The notes under the pieces: model-generated
What the model saw: the letters and a program-made list of their open reading frames with translations, nothing else
Databases searched by the model: none
Told to the model about the DNA's origin: nothing
NCBI GenBank assembly: GCA_023422485.1
Contig: JAGTAM010000687.1
Coordinates: forward strand, 1 to 56,043
DNA from: Pseudomonadota bacterium
GTDB lineage: Bacteria > Pseudomonadota > Alphaproteobacteria > Rhizobiales > Beijerinckiaceae
DNA: 56,043 bases
Direction: 5' to 3'
Program-made: the position numbers and the translations under genes
Shown: positions 46,350 through 55,862 of the stretch, in pieces
Numbering within the stretch: the first letter of the stretch is position 1
Layout: every line of letters begins with the position of its first letter

Positions 46350-46527
46350 GGCGGTTTCGCAGGTTCGAGGTTGGAGGCTTCGCTCGGATCAATCCGGCAC
46401 GCCTGCGTCACTTGACCCAGGCTGCGTCAGTTTTCAATTGACAATCGCGCGGGCCGTTACGATAAAAACCGCCGTTGGCCCTGCTGGTGACGGTGGGGCG
46501 ATTTTGTTTGGCCCTGACGGGCCGCGT

Positions 46528-46612
46528 GGAGAGGTGCCCGAGTGGCTAAAGGGGACGGACTGTAAATCCGTTGGCTTCGCCTACGTTGGTTCGAATCCAA
46601 CCCTCTCCACCA
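46528..46612 (+). tRNA. tRNA-Tyr (GTA)
   Basis: An 85-base class II tRNA: acceptor GGAGAGG/CCTCTCC, D arm GCCCGAGTGG..., anticodon loop CTGTAAA (GTA), a long variable arm, T arm GTTGG-TTCGAAT-CCAAC, and encoded CCA. All stems pair. The window of 190 bases before it holds its promoter. Confidence 0.97.
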
Positions 46613-46735
46613 CCGCTTTCCTACGCACTCCCAATGCTCCCCAAGATATTGATTTGGCCTTCGCTTTGGCGGGGCTGAAGATCACCGAGGTGAAGACCGT
46701 CTGTCGGGGAATAAGGTCCGGCCGTCCCCGCTCGA

Positions 46736-48334
46736 CTAATGCGCGTCCGCTGGCGGTGCGGCCTTGGGCTTGCGCATGAACAGCGCGAACACGGCCATGG
46801 CGGTAAACATGAGCGTCAGGATCAGGAACACGTCGGCGAAGGACATGACCAGCGCCTGGCGTCTGACCATCATCGCCAACTGCTTTACGGCCGCCAGATC
46901 GGCATCAGGCATATGTGCCGACAACTGCGCGGTCATGTTGGCCAGAGTGTCTTCTGCCACCGCCCGCCCCCAGGCGACGCTTTCATGCAAACGCGCCAAG
47001 TGCAGATCGAGCCGGTTGTTGAGCACGGTATTGATCACCGCCAAGCCGACTGCACCCCCGAGGTTGCGCATGAGATTGTACAACCCTGCGGCGTTCTTCA
47101 GTTGATCCGGCGGCAGTGTGCCGAGCGCCAGATTGTTGATCGGCACCATGCAAAGCATCAATGAGCAGCCACGCAGGATCTGCGGGATGAGCAACTCGTA
47201 GAAATCCCAATCAACGGTGATGCCGGAGGCGATGTAGGTGCCGAGGGCAAACCCAAGCGTTCCCACGAGCAGCATGCTGCGAGGGTCCATGGTCTGCGAC
47301 AGGCGTCCCGCGATGGGGGCGGTGAGGAACATCGCCAGACCGGTTACGAACATCGTCTCGCCGATCATCAGTGCATCGTAGCCGCGTACTTGGGACAGGT
47401 AGACGGGATAGAGATACGTCAGACCGTAGAGTCCGATACCCATGACGAAACTGAAGACGGAGCCAAAGGCAAAGTTCAAATTCTTGAACGCGCGCAATTC
47501 GACGACAGGCTGAGGTGCGGTGAACGCGCGCCAAAAGAAAACCAGGGCGCCTGCAACCGAGAGGACCGTGAAGATCGTAATCGCGGTGTCATCGAACCAA
47601 TCATTGCGCGGGCCTTCTTCGAGGGCATACTCCAGAGATCCGAGGAAGAGCGCCATGGCTCCGAAGCCGATGAAATCGAAGCGCTTGAGCAGCGAGTGAT
47701 CGGGCTTGTCAAAATCGACGAGAAAGTAGACGGCAACGGCCACGCCGATGCCCGGGATGACATTGACCAGGAACAGCCAGTGCCAGGAAAACGCATCGCT
47801 CAAATAGCCGCCGATTGTCGGGCCGATCGTCGGCGCCAAGGTCGCAACGAGGCCGATCATCGGTGAAACGACACTACGCTTCGAGGCCGGAAACAGCGAA
47901 AAGGCGACAGCAAACACGCTCGGGATCATGCCGCCGCCGATAAACCCCTGCAGCGCACGGAAGATGATCATTTCGTCGATCGACGTTGCAGTCGCGCACA
48001 ACAGGCTGGCAATCGTGAACCCGACGGCCGAGCTGAAAAACAGGACGCGCGTCGATAGCGCCCGGGCCAGAAAACCCGACAGCGGAATCATGATGACTTC
48101 CGCGATCAGATAGGACGTCTGCACCCAGGGAATTTCATCGGCGCTGGCGGACAGTCCAGCCTGGATTTCAGCAAGCGATGCCGAAACGATCTGAATATCC
48201 AGGATCGCCATGAACATGCCGAACACCATCGCCAGGAAGCCAGCGAGCTGGCGGCCGGTGACGCCCGCCCACGGAATGATCCTCGGATCAGCCGCGGTCG
48301 GCGTTTTTCCATCGATCGGAATGGCGTTGGACAT
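46736..48334 (-). CDS. MFS multidrug efflux transporter, EmrB/QacA (DHA2) family
   Basis: A 532-residue transporter with 14 predicted helices. Motif A-like and helix-4 features appear as LSTRVLFFSSAVGFTIASLL, IFRALQGFIGGGMIPSVFAV (motif C type) and LAPTIGPTIGGYLSDAFSWH WLFLVN split over the DHA2 signature. It exports drugs by proton antiport across the inner membrane. The membrane-fusion gene lies 20 bases upstream on the same strand and supplies the periplasmic adaptor, as in EmrAB. A divergent TetR gene probably controls both. Confidence 0.94.
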   Translation of the reverse strand: MSNAIPIDGKTPTAADPRIIPWAGVTGRQLAGFLAMVFGMFMAILDIQIVSASLAEIQAGLSASADEIPWVQTSYLIAEVIMIPLSGFLARALSTRVLFFSSAVGFTIASLLCATATSIDEMIIFRALQGFIGGGMIPSVFAVAFSLFPASKRSVVSPMIGLVATLAPTIGPTIGGYLSDAFSWHWLFLVNVIPGIGVAVAVYFLVDFDKPDHSLLKRFDFIGFGAMALFLGSLEYALEEGPRNDWFDDTAITIFTVLSVAGALVFFWRAFTAPQPVVELRAFKNLNFAFGSVFSFVMGIGLYGLTYLYPVYLSQVRGYDALMIGETMFVTGLAMFLTAPIAGRLSQTMDPRSMLLVGTLGFALGTYIASGITVDWDFYELLIPQILRGCSLMLCMVPINNLALGTLPPDQLKNAAGLYNLMRNLGGAVGLAVINTVLNNRLDLHLARLHESVAWGRAVAEDTLANMTAQLSAHMPDADLAAVKQLAMMVRRQALVMSFADVFLILTLMFTAMAVFALFMRKPKAAPPADAH

Positions 48335-48354
48335 GGCGATTATGCCGTTTGACG

Positions 48355-49614
48355 CTACTGACGAGACGCCGACGACCCGAGCTCAGCGTGTTGAGTGGCG
48401 CTTGGTGCAGTGCGCGTGTCGATTTGAATAACGACCGACAGGCCGGGCCGGAGTTTGCCGTTGGCCTTATCGGTGGGAACCACGATCCTGACGGGCACGC
48501 GCTGAACGATCTTGGTGAAGTTGCCCGTTGCATTTTCGGGGGGCAGCAAGGAGAACTGTGATCCGGAAGCGGGCGCGATGCTCTCTACGGTTCCTTCGAT
48601 GGCCTCTCCATCGAGTGCGTCGACCCAGACGGTTACCTTCTCACCGACCGCGACGTGGGCGAGTTGCGTCTCCTTGAGGTTGGCATCGACATAGACCTTG
48701 TCGAGCGGCACCACGGCTGCGAGCCGTTTGCCCTGCGAGACATAATCTCCGACCTGAACATTCCTGTTGCCGACCACCCCATTGAAGGGCGCGCGGATCA
48801 CGGTGAAGGACAGATCGCGTTCTGCCTTGGCAACGCTGACTTCGAGTTCCTTGGCGACCTGCTGGGCCTCCGCACGCTGCGATTTGAGAAGGGCGACATT
48901 GGCGTCCGCGGTTTGAATCACGGCTTCGCCGGCCTTCGCTTGCGCTATGGCCGAGTCGCGGGCCGCAATCGCTGCGTCGAGTGTCGCTTTGGCTGAGAAA
49001 CCGCGATCGGCCAGCGGCTTGGTACGTTCGTAGTCGGCCTCGGTTTTGACCACGCTGGCTTTGGCGGCATCGAGTTGGGCGCGCGCCTGTGCAGCTGTCG
49101 CCTGCGCGGCGAGAATCTGAGCGTCAAACGTCTTGATGACCGCATTCTGAGTGGCGAGCTTCGCCTGCGACTGTTCGAGGGCGAGGCGATAATCTCCATC
49201 GTCAAGGCGGACGAGAACGTCTCCTTCCTTGACGTGCTGGTTCTCGACGATCGGGACTTCGGCAACGTTGGCGGCGACCTTTGGCGAGATGATTGCCATA
49301 TCGGCCCCAACGTAGGCGTCGTCGGTTGAAACCATGAAGCGGCCAACCGTGAGATAGTCGTAGCCGAACCACGCCGCCGCTGAGATCAGCAGGACTGCGA
49401 TGAGGCCGAACGCGAGCTTCTTTCCCGAGCGTCGGGGCGGCCGTTCGCTCATTTGGTCGGTGGCGCCGGTGTCCGGCTGCCGCTGTTGCTCCTGGGCGGG
49501 GGCGAAGCCCGTGACCGGATGTGAAGAGGCTTTTGCACCACTTTCCGGCGGTGTGGGCTCGGCGGGAAGGCGTTCCGAGGCAGCCTTCATGTAAACGGGA
49601 GTTGCGGCGTTCAT
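48355..49614 (-). CDS. HlyD-family membrane fusion protein, EmrA type
   Basis: A 419-residue adaptor. A 70-residue Pro/Ala-rich cytoplasmic head is followed by one helix (KLAFGLIAVLLISAAAWFGY), then VSTDDAYVGADMAIISPKVA (lipoyl start of the EmrA type), a coiled-coil region (about residues 145-265, Ala/Gln/Glu-rich) and the beta-barrel: FTVIRAPFNGVVGNRNVQVG and VPVRIVVPTDKANGKLRPGL. It bridges the inner-membrane transporter to an outer-membrane channel such as TolC. First gene of the operon. An operator-like palindrome lies 53 bases upstream. Confidence 0.94.
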   Translation of the reverse strand: MNAATPVYMKAASERLPAEPTPPESGAKASSHPVTGFAPAQEQQRQPDTGATDQMSERPPRRSGKKLAFGLIAVLLISAAAWFGYDYLTVGRFMVSTDDAYVGADMAIISPKVAANVAEVPIVENQHVKEGDVLVRLDDGDYRLALEQSQAKLATQNAVIKTFDAQILAAQATAAQARAQLDAAKASVVKTEADYERTKPLADRGFSAKATLDAAIAARDSAIAQAKAGEAVIQTADANVALLKSQRAEAQQVAKELEVSVAKAERDLSFTVIRAPFNGVVGNRNVQVGDYVSQGKRLAAVVPLDKVYVDANLKETQLAHVAVGEKVTVWVDALDGEAIEGTVESIAPASGSQFSLLPPENATGNFTKIVQRVPVRIVVPTDKANGKLRPGLSVVIQIDTRTAPSATQHAELGSSASRQ

Positions 49615-49666
49615 TGCGGGATCCTTGGCCTACGGGCTCCGTAGGACTGTCGCCTGTATGATTGCT

Positions 49667-49680
49667 AAACCAGTCGGTTT
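49667..49680. promoter_or_regulatory. TetR-type operator between emrA and tetR
   Basis: AAACC-AGTC-GGTTT, a perfect 5-bp inverted repeat with a four-base spacer, in the divergent intergenic region of 191 bases. A related half-site GGTTTGG occurs about 50 bases further on. The CAGTCGGTTT-like core is common in operators of TetR regulators for HlyD-type pumps. Binding by the adjacent TetR protein is inference. Confidence 0.6.
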
Positions 49681-49805
49681 GATTGAGGTTGACATAGAGC
49701 GTCCAGACGACGACATCAATAGAGAACTGAACGGTTTGGTTTTATTAATTTGCGGTTCGATGCCGCAGTGCAGCATTGGCAATTCGAGAAGTGGAGGACG
49801 CCACG

Positions 49806-50504
49806 ATGGCATCTCCTGAAAAGTCCGAAGATCTCTGCTTGGGGGCAAAACGTGGCGGCCGCCCTGCCGCCGGGACGGACCCAGTTAAGCGCCAGCAGAT
49901 TCTCGAAGGCGCAGGCCGGGTGTTCTCAACACTCGGATTTGATGCGGCCAGCATGAACGACGTTGCACGTGAGGCGCGGGTCTCGAAGGCGACGCTTTAT
50001 GTGTATTACGAGGATAAAGAGCATCTCTTCGCGGCGATTTGCGCGGAGCGGCGGGATCGAAATATCTCAGAGCTCATCGGACAGCTGGACGTCTCGAAGC
50101 CGTTGGCGGAAACGATGCAGGCCTTTGGTGAATCGATGCTTCAGCGCCTTTCGGATCCAGCGGTCATCGCGGCGCATCGCATTGTGATTGGTGTTGCCGA
50201 ACGCATGCCCGATGTCGGGCGCGAGTTTTATGAAGCTGGCCCGCAGCGTATACGCTGGGCTTTCAAGGAGTATCTCGACCACCATGTGCAGGCCGGAACG
50301 CTCGATATCGAGGACCGGTATCTGGCCGCTGTGCAATTCCTCGAACTCGCCCAGGCCAAGATCTTTCGCGCGATGTTGTTTGGCGTGAATGGCAGCCCGT
50401 CCACGGATGAGATCAGGAAGGTCGTTGCGTCGGCGGTAAAAGTGTTTTTAGCCGCATATGGACCACGTTGCGGGCAGCCTGATGGTTCCCATATCGATGT
50501 GTGA
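49806..50504 (+). CDS. TetR-family transcriptional regulator
   Basis: A 232-residue regulator. The N-terminal HTH covers about residues 28-75: ILEGAGRVFSTLGFDAASMN followed by DVAREARVSKATLYVYYEDK and EHLFAAI, the standard TetR_N pattern. The C-terminal domain (about 90-215) is the AefR-like type that binds ligands. GGAGGACGCCACG before ATG 49806 fixes the start; an earlier TTG at 49776 is unlikely. Divergent from emrAB, it probably represses the pump until a drug binds. Confidence 0.94.
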   Translation: MASPEKSEDLCLGAKRGGRPAAGTDPVKRQQILEGAGRVFSTLGFDAASMNDVAREARVSKATLYVYYEDKEHLFAAICAERRDRNISELIGQLDVSKPLAETMQAFGESMLQRLSDPAVIAAHRIVIGVAERMPDVGREFYEAGPQRIRWAFKEYLDHHVQAGTLDIEDRYLAAVQFLELAQAKIFRAMLFGVNGSPSTDEIRKVVASAVKVFLAAYGPRCGQPDGSHIDV

Positions 50505-50531
50505 TGGGCCTGTTAAGCAGTCCGCCGTTGG

Positions 50532-51464
50532 CTAGTGGCGCTTTCCGTGCACGCGGGGCAATTCTGAAAACGCTGCGCTTATTTGCTTTCGAAACCAGAT
50601 TTGGGGCGCCGATCGGCTGTGGCGGCGATGCCAGTAGAGCGTCCACACGATTGGCGGCACGGTGAAGGGCACCTTGCGCATGACGAGATCATGCGTCTCG
50701 GCAAACATGATGGCTAGGCTTTCCGCCATCACGGCCACGAGATCCGATTGCATGAGGATCGATGGCAGCACCACCCAGTGTGGCGTCGTCAGCGCAACAT
50801 CCCGCTGGTGGCCCATCTTCGACAGGACATGATCGACGAAGCGAGAGTCGGGCGGGCTGATCGATACGCGCACCTGACGCAGGGACAGAAACTTCTCGAA
50901 CGTCAGACGGCTGTTGGCGGCTGGATGTGATGCGTTCATCACGCAGACGAGACGATCCTCGAATAGCGGCTGTTCTTCGATCGCTCCTGGCAGTGCCAGC
51001 CCCGTGCTGACCGCCGCATCAACGGTGTCCAGTTCCAACGCTTCAATCGTCGCTTCGGGTGAAAGATGCACCGTGTCCAGGATGGCTTTGGGTGCGGCCG
51101 CGGTCATGTTGGAAATCAGTCGCGCCAGGGCCAGGGCCTCGAGCAGATCGGAAAGCCGCAGCCTGAAGCGTCGGCTCGTACGCATCGGATCAAATCCGAT
51201 ATCCTCCTCGAACACGTGGCCAATCAGCCGGAGGGCCTGCCGCGTTTTCTCCCCGAGATCCAACCCGCGATGTGTCGGCTCCATCCCGCGCGGCGTGCGG
51301 ACCAGCAGATCATCGTCGAAGATTTCTCGCAGACGCGCGAGCGCATTGCTCATGGCAGGCTGGGACAGACCGATGCGCATGGCGGCCCGCGTCACATGGC
51401 GCTCGCTGAGCAGCGCATCGAGCGCAACCAGAAGGTTCAAATCGAGTGAGCGGAGGTTTCTCAC
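50532..51464 (-). CDS. LysR-family transcriptional regulator
   Basis: A 310-residue LTTR with the NodD-like N-terminus RNLRSLDLNLLVALDALLSE, HTH residues in VTRAAMRIGLSQPAMSNALA and RLREIFDDDLLVRTPRGMEP, and a PBP2 effector domain from about residue 92. It is divergent from the dehalogenase operon, separated by 137 bases, and is likely to control it with a substrate or intermediate as inducer. Converges with the TetR gene upstream. Confidence 0.93.
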   Translation of the reverse strand: MRNLRSLDLNLLVALDALLSERHVTRAAMRIGLSQPAMSNALARLREIFDDDLLVRTPRGMEPTHRGLDLGEKTRQALRLIGHVFEEDIGFDPMRTSRRFRLRLSDLLEALALARLISNMTAAAPKAILDTVHLSPEATIEALELDTVDAAVSTGLALPGAIEEQPLFEDRLVCVMNASHPAANSRLTFEKFLSLRQVRVSISPPDSRFVDHVLSKMGHQRDVALTTPHWVVLPSILMQSDLVAVMAESLAIMFAETHDLVMRKVPFTVPPIVWTLYWHRRHSRSAPQIWFRKQISAAFSELPRVHGKRH

Positions 51465-51601
51465 GTCATCCAGCCAATCATTCGCAGCATCAATGCTGAC
51501 ATATCAACTATCCATTATCCTCATCAACCTGCCTGCTCTAATCCTTAATGTAACGGGGTGCCGTCTGGGGTGTCTCGAAGGCATGAGGATGAGGCTGGAC
51601 G

Positions 51602-52324
51602 ATGCCATTACCGGTAGGAACGACACCCGTTGCCGAACTGCGCGACACGCTCAAAGTTCTGACATTCGACCTTTACGGCACCGTGGTCGATATGCAGGGC
51701 GGGCTGGTCGAGATCGCGACGCCGTGGCTTGCCAAGAAGGGCTGGAAAGGTAAGCCGAATTCGTTCGTCACCTGGTGGCGCCGCACGCATTTTGAGAACT
51801 CCATGATCGATGCGCTGCTGGATCGTGGTCACACGCCCTATCGCGAGATCGGCCGTCGCGCGGTGACCCTGACGCTGGAACGCGCAGGCATCGCGCACAC
51901 GCAGGACGAGGTGAAAGCGCTCGTTGCCGAGATCGAGAAACTGCGGCCATTCCCCGATGCCGTGGAGGCGCTGGGCCGTCTATCCAAGCGCTACAAGCTG
52001 GTCATTCTCTCGAATGGCGATGCCGACATGCTGGAGAATGCCAAGCCCTATATCGGGTACGAGTTCGATCAGTACATCTCGATTGCGACCGCGGGCTATT
52101 TCAAGCCGCATGCGGCGACCTACAAGAAGGCCGCCGAGATTCTGCGCACGCCGATCGAGCAGATCATGCACGTCGCCAACCATCAGTTCGACTGCATCGG
52201 CGCGCAGGCCCAGGGCATGAAAGGTGGTTTCATCAACCGTCGCCAGCGCCCGTATGAAGACACGCCGTATCAGCCGCATCTGGTCGTCGATAACCTGAAG
52301 GAACTCGCCGACGTTTTGGCCTGA
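51602..52324 (+). CDS. Haloacid dehalogenase type II (HAD superfamily)
   Basis: A 240-residue HAD hydrolase. Motif I is LTFDLYGTVVDMQG with the nucleophile D23; motif II is VILSNGDADML; motif III has Lys in YFKPHAATYKKAAEIL; and motif IV is MHVANHQFDCIGAQAQGM with the acidic residue. The layout with a helical cap (about residues 35-115) is that of (S)-2-haloacid dehalogenases, which give 2-hydroxy acids from 2-haloacids. The next gene begins 15 bases later; a CoA-transferase and a thioesterase share the operon, which suggests a pathway for a 2-substituted acid. Confidence 0.9.
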   Translation: MPLPVGTTPVAELRDTLKVLTFDLYGTVVDMQGGLVEIATPWLAKKGWKGKPNSFVTWWRRTHFENSMIDALLDRGHTPYREIGRRAVTLTLERAGIAHTQDEVKALVAEIEKLRPFPDAVEALGRLSKRYKLVILSNGDADMLENAKPYIGYEFDQYISIATAGYFKPHAATYKKAAEILRTPIEQIMHVANHQFDCIGAQAQGMKGGFINRRQRPYEDTPYQPHLVVDNLKELADVLA

Positions 52325-52339
52325 CGGAAGCGCCGGATC

Positions 52340-53557
52340 ATGAAGCCGCTGGACGATATCCGCGTGGTCGATCTGACGCGCGTCGTGTCGGGGCCGTTCG
52401 CGACGATGATGCTCGCCGACATGGGCGCAGACGTCATCAAGATCGAGGAGCCGAAGCACGGTGACGATACCCGTGCTTTCGGCCCACCCTTCGTGGAGGG
52501 TGACGCGGCTTATTATTTGTCGGTGAACCGCGGCAAACGCAGCCTCACACTCGATCTGAAGAACACGGCCGCGGTGGGAATCGTTCGCAAGCTGGTCGAG
52601 CAGTCGGATGTGTTCGTCGAGAATTTTCGGCCGGGGGCAGCCGACCGTCTCGGCTTCGATGAGGCGACGGTTCGCGCCTGGAATCCGCGCATCGTCTATT
52701 GCTCGATCTCCGGTTTCGGCACTACCGGGCCGGAGCGTGATCGGCCGGGGTACGATCTGGTCGTGCAGGGTGAGTCCGGCATCATGGACATCACGGGCGC
52801 GGCCGATGGTCCGCCGATGAAAATTGGCACGTCGGTCGCTGACCTTGTGACCGGGTTGTACGCGATGCAGGCTATTCTTCTGGCCCTGAGGGCTCGCGAC
52901 AGGACCGGCGAGGGGCAACGTGTCGAAATCGCCATGGTGGATGCGCTGGCGTCGCTGCTGACGTTCAATGCCGGCATTTTCTTCGCCAGCGGCACAAGCC
53001 CGCGACGTCGCGGCAACGCGCATCCGACCATCGTGCCCTACGAAACGTTCCAGGCATCTGATGGCTGGATCAACATCGCGGTCGCGAACGACTCCTTGTG
53101 GCGGCGGTTCTGCGGCGCGTGCGAACGGCCTGACCTGATCGATGATCCGCGCTTTGCGAAGGCTCCGGATCGGGTCACGAACCGGGCGGAACTCATTCCG
53201 CTGGTGACGGAGATGATTTCGCAGAAGCCGCGCGATCATTGGGTGCGCGTGCTGGACGCAGCCGGTGTGCCGTGCGGGCAGATCAAGACCGTGGGCGAAG
53301 TGTGTACCGATCCAGCGCGACTGGCACGTGGCGGCGTGAAAGATCTGCCGCATTCAACAATCGGTACAGTGCCGACCATCGATACGCCGATTGTCCTGCA
53401 TGGAACGCCTGCTGGACCGATGCGTGCCGCACCGTTGCTCGGCGAGCATACCAACGAGGTTCTGCGCGATCTCGTCGGGCTGGGAGTGGAAGAGTTGGAA
53501 GCTCTCGTCCAATCTGGCGCCATTCGCGGAACGAGATCGGACACGGAAAAGCTCTGA
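52340..53557 (+). CDS. Class III acyl-CoA transferase (CaiB/BaiF family)
   Basis: A 405-residue family III CoA-transferase. The start PLDDIRVVDLTRVVSGPFAT is typical. D168 in GTSVADLVTGLYAMQ is the residue that forms the acyl-anhydride with CoA substrates, and FVENFRPGAADRLGFD and YCSISGFGTTGPERDRPGYD are conserved motifs. It moves CoA between carboxylic acids. The donor and acceptor are not evident; formyl-, oxalyl- and succinyl-CoA using relatives exist. It lies between the dehalogenase and the thioesterase, with a TGATG overlap to the latter. Confidence 0.94.
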   Translation: MKPLDDIRVVDLTRVVSGPFATMMLADMGADVIKIEEPKHGDDTRAFGPPFVEGDAAYYLSVNRGKRSLTLDLKNTAAVGIVRKLVEQSDVFVENFRPGAADRLGFDEATVRAWNPRIVYCSISGFGTTGPERDRPGYDLVVQGESGIMDITGAADGPPMKIGTSVADLVTGLYAMQAILLALRARDRTGEGQRVEIAMVDALASLLTFNAGIFFASGTSPRRRGNAHPTIVPYETFQASDGWINIAVANDSLWRRFCGACERPDLIDDPRFAKAPDRVTNRAELIPLVTEMISQKPRDHWVRVLDAAGVPCGQIKTVGEVCTDPARLARGGVKDLPHSTIGTVPTIDTPIVLHGTPAGPMRAAPLLGEHTNEVLRDLVGLGVEELEALVQSGAIRGTRSDTEKL

Positions 53558-53985
53558 TGGATGAAGCAGCGGCGCGGGCGGCATTCGAGACGGCGCTCTC
53601 GGAACATGTCCCTGATTTTGAGACCTTCTTCCTCGCCAAGCTGATGGGTTTGACGTTCGAGTATCCGGACGAGCGTTGCGTCATCCGCTTTCCAGTGCGC
53701 GACTTCCTGTTCAATCCGCAAGGTTCGCTGCATGGCGGCATCATTGCCACCATCATGGATATCTCCATGGGGCATTTGCTGAAGCGGACGCTCGGCGTTC
53801 AAGGCGCGACCCTGGAAATGAAGGTTCAGTTCCTGGAGCCTGTCCGCCCTCCCGCTGCACGGTGCGAAGGGCGGTTCCTGCGTAGAGGCAACTCGATCTG
53901 CTTCTTGGAGAGCCGTCTGTGGAATGCCGATGACGCGCTCTGCGCGGTAGCAACGGCAACTTGGAAGCCGGCCAAACGGCCCTGA
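53557..53985 (+). CDS. PaaI-type hotdog thioesterase
   Basis: A 142-residue single hotdog domain: FNPQGSLHGGIIATIMDISM carries the HGG...D motif of PaaI-type acyl-CoA thioesterases, with TLEMKVQFLEPVRPPAARCE on the next strand and GRFLRRGNSICFLESRLWNA in the last third. It cleaves acyl-CoA intermediates. The ATG overlaps the stop of the CoA-transferase (TGATG), so it is coupled to it. It ends the operon. Confidence 0.92.
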   Translation: MDEAAARAAFETALSEHVPDFETFFLAKLMGLTFEYPDERCVIRFPVRDFLFNPQGSLHGGIIATIMDISMGHLLKRTLGVQGATLEMKVQFLEPVRPPAARCEGRFLRRGNSICFLESRLWNADDALCAVATATWKPAKRP

Positions 53986-54081
53986 GCTTGCGGCCCTCGT
54001 CGGGTGTTCAAAAAATATTCAACTTGCTGAAAAATTGGTCTAGGACCGCCCGATCATTACTCAGATCGGAATGCGCACACC

Positions 54082-55431
54082 GTGATCAATATCGACGAGA
54101 AGCTCCACCCTATCCTTACCGAGGTCCTACGCAGAAACGCCGGCGAGGAGGAATTCCATCAGGCTGTCAAAGAAGTACTGGGCAGCCTCGGCCGCGTTAT
54201 CGCGAAACATCCCCGCTACGCTGAGAATGCGCTGATCGAGCGTTTGTGCGAGCCGGAGCGGCAGATCATTTTCCGCGTCCCCTGGACGGATGACGGGGGT
54301 CGCGTCCAGATCAACCGGGGCTTCCGCGTTCAATTCAATTCCGCGCTGGGTCCGTACAAGGGTGGCCTGCGTTTTCATCCGTCCGTCAACATCGGCATCA
54401 TCAAGTTTCTCGGTTTCGAGCAGACCTTCAAGAATGCGCTTACCGGTATGCCGATTGGCGGCGGCAAGGGTGGTTCGGATTTCAATCCGCGCGGCCGTTC
54501 GGAAGCCGAGATCATGCGGTTTTGCCAGTCATTCATGACGGAGCTTCACCGCCATCTTGGTGAATATATCGACGTTCCTGCTGGCGATATCGGCGTGGCC
54601 GGGCGCGAGATCGGCTTCATGTTCGGCCAATACAAGCGCCTGACGAACCGCTACGAGGCTGGCGTGCTCACGGGTAAGGGCCTGGCCTACGGTGGTTCGC
54701 GGGCTCGTACGGAAGCAACGGGCTATGGGGCAACGTACTTCGTCCAGTCCATGCTCAAGACCAAAGGGCAGTCCTTCGACGGTCGCCGCGTGACGGTCTC
54801 GGGGTCCGGCAATGTTGCCATCTACTCAATGGAAAAGATTGGCGAATTCGGTGGGAAGGTTGTCGCCTGCTCTGACTCGAACGGATACGTGGTCGACGAG
54901 GCTGGCATCGATCTCGATCTGGTCAAGGAGATCAAGGAAGTGCGCCGCGGCCGGATCGAGGAATACGCTCGTTTGAAGGGCGGTAGCGCACGCTACGTCG
55001 AGGGTGGATCGATATGGGACGTACCGTGCGACGTTGCGATGCCGTCGGCAACCCAGAACGAGCTGACCGGGAAAGACGCTAAGGTGTTGGTTCGTAATGG
55101 CGTCGTTGCGGTTGGCGAAGGCGCGAATATGCCCAGCACGCCGGAGGCGGTGCAGGCATTCCAGGAGGCTGGCGTGTTGTTTGCGCCGGGCAAGGCGGCG
55201 AATGCCGGTGGCGTGGCAACGTCTGCATTGGAAATGCAACAAAACGCGTCTCGCGACAGCTGGACGTTCGAGCAGACGGAAGCGCGGCTCGCCTCCATTA
55301 TGCGCGATATCCATGACCGTTGCGCGGAAACGGCCGACGAATACGGTGCGCCGGGCGATTATGTGCTGGGCGCGAACATCGCCAGTTTTGTTCGTGTGGC
55401 CCAGGCGATGGAAGGGCTAGGCGTTATCTGA
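54082..55431 (+). CDS. gdhA: NADP-specific glutamate dehydrogenase
   Basis: A 449-residue glutamate dehydrogenase of the short bacterial hexameric type. The glutamate/2-oxoglutarate site is GPYKGGLRFHPSVNIGIIKF, the catalytic Lys lies in MPIGGGKGGSDFNPRGRSEA, and the Rossmann fold is RVTVSGSGNVAIYSMEKIGE. It makes glutamate from 2-oxoglutarate and ammonium with NADPH. The start is GTG 54082 (VINIDEKLHP); no ATG in frame lies nearby. The expected length is 445-450. The gene stands alone. Confidence 0.96.
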   Translation: MINIDEKLHPILTEVLRRNAGEEEFHQAVKEVLGSLGRVIAKHPRYAENALIERLCEPERQIIFRVPWTDDGGRVQINRGFRVQFNSALGPYKGGLRFHPSVNIGIIKFLGFEQTFKNALTGMPIGGGKGGSDFNPRGRSEAEIMRFCQSFMTELHRHLGEYIDVPAGDIGVAGREIGFMFGQYKRLTNRYEAGVLTGKGLAYGGSRARTEATGYGATYFVQSMLKTKGQSFDGRRVTVSGSGNVAIYSMEKIGEFGGKVVACSDSNGYVVDEAGIDLDLVKEIKEVRRGRIEEYARLKGGSARYVEGGSIWDVPCDVAMPSATQNELTGKDAKVLVRNGVVAVGEGANMPSTPEAVQAFQEAGVLFAPGKAANAGGVATSALEMQQNASRDSWTFEQTEARLASIMRDIHDRCAETADEYGAPGDYVLGANIASFVRVAQAMEGLGVI

Positions 55432-55579
55432 TGCCGTAATTGGTGCGTCTCGCGGCTCGAAATAGCGGCGGGACGCACGGCGTTCCGGGACTATTCCGGG
55501 ACCGCCTTGCCCGTTTGTTCCCAACTTGTCCGTTTGCAAAGACGGTGAAACACGACTAGAAGCCTTGAATATTGGGTTC

Positions 55580-55653
55580 GCGGGTGTAGCTCAATGGTAG
55601 AGCAGCAGCCTTCCAAGCTGAATACGTGGGTTCGATTCCCATCACCCGCTCCA
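55580..55653 (+). tRNA. tRNA-Gly (TCC)
   Basis: A 74-base tRNA: acceptor GCGGGTG/CACCCGC, D arm AGCTCAATGGTAGAGC, anticodon loop CTTCCAA (TCC), T arm GTGGG-TTCGATT-CCCAT with one G-T pair, encoded CCA. It precedes tuf by about 210 bases. Confidence 0.96.
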
Positions 55654-55862
55654 TCATCTTCTTAATTTTCTCTGGGTCGGAGCTTCCGCGAGTTGGGCTT
55701 GCCGGCTGAATCCGCCTTGAGCTGCAGACAAAGTCTTCCTACTTAACTGCGGCTTGGCACTTGGCTCTTGCGGAAATAGTCTAGCCGCTTTATGGGCTTC
55801 GCCAGCATCTGTCATAGCTGGCATGCAGCCGGCTTAATCGTAGCTGTCGGGACATCTCAAAA

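Noticed and set aside
51980..53353. 457-codon minus-strand frame opposite the dehalogenase/CoA-transferase genes.
   Set aside because: It is the mirror of two well-identified genes, rich in His and Arg, without motifs; an artefact of high GC content.
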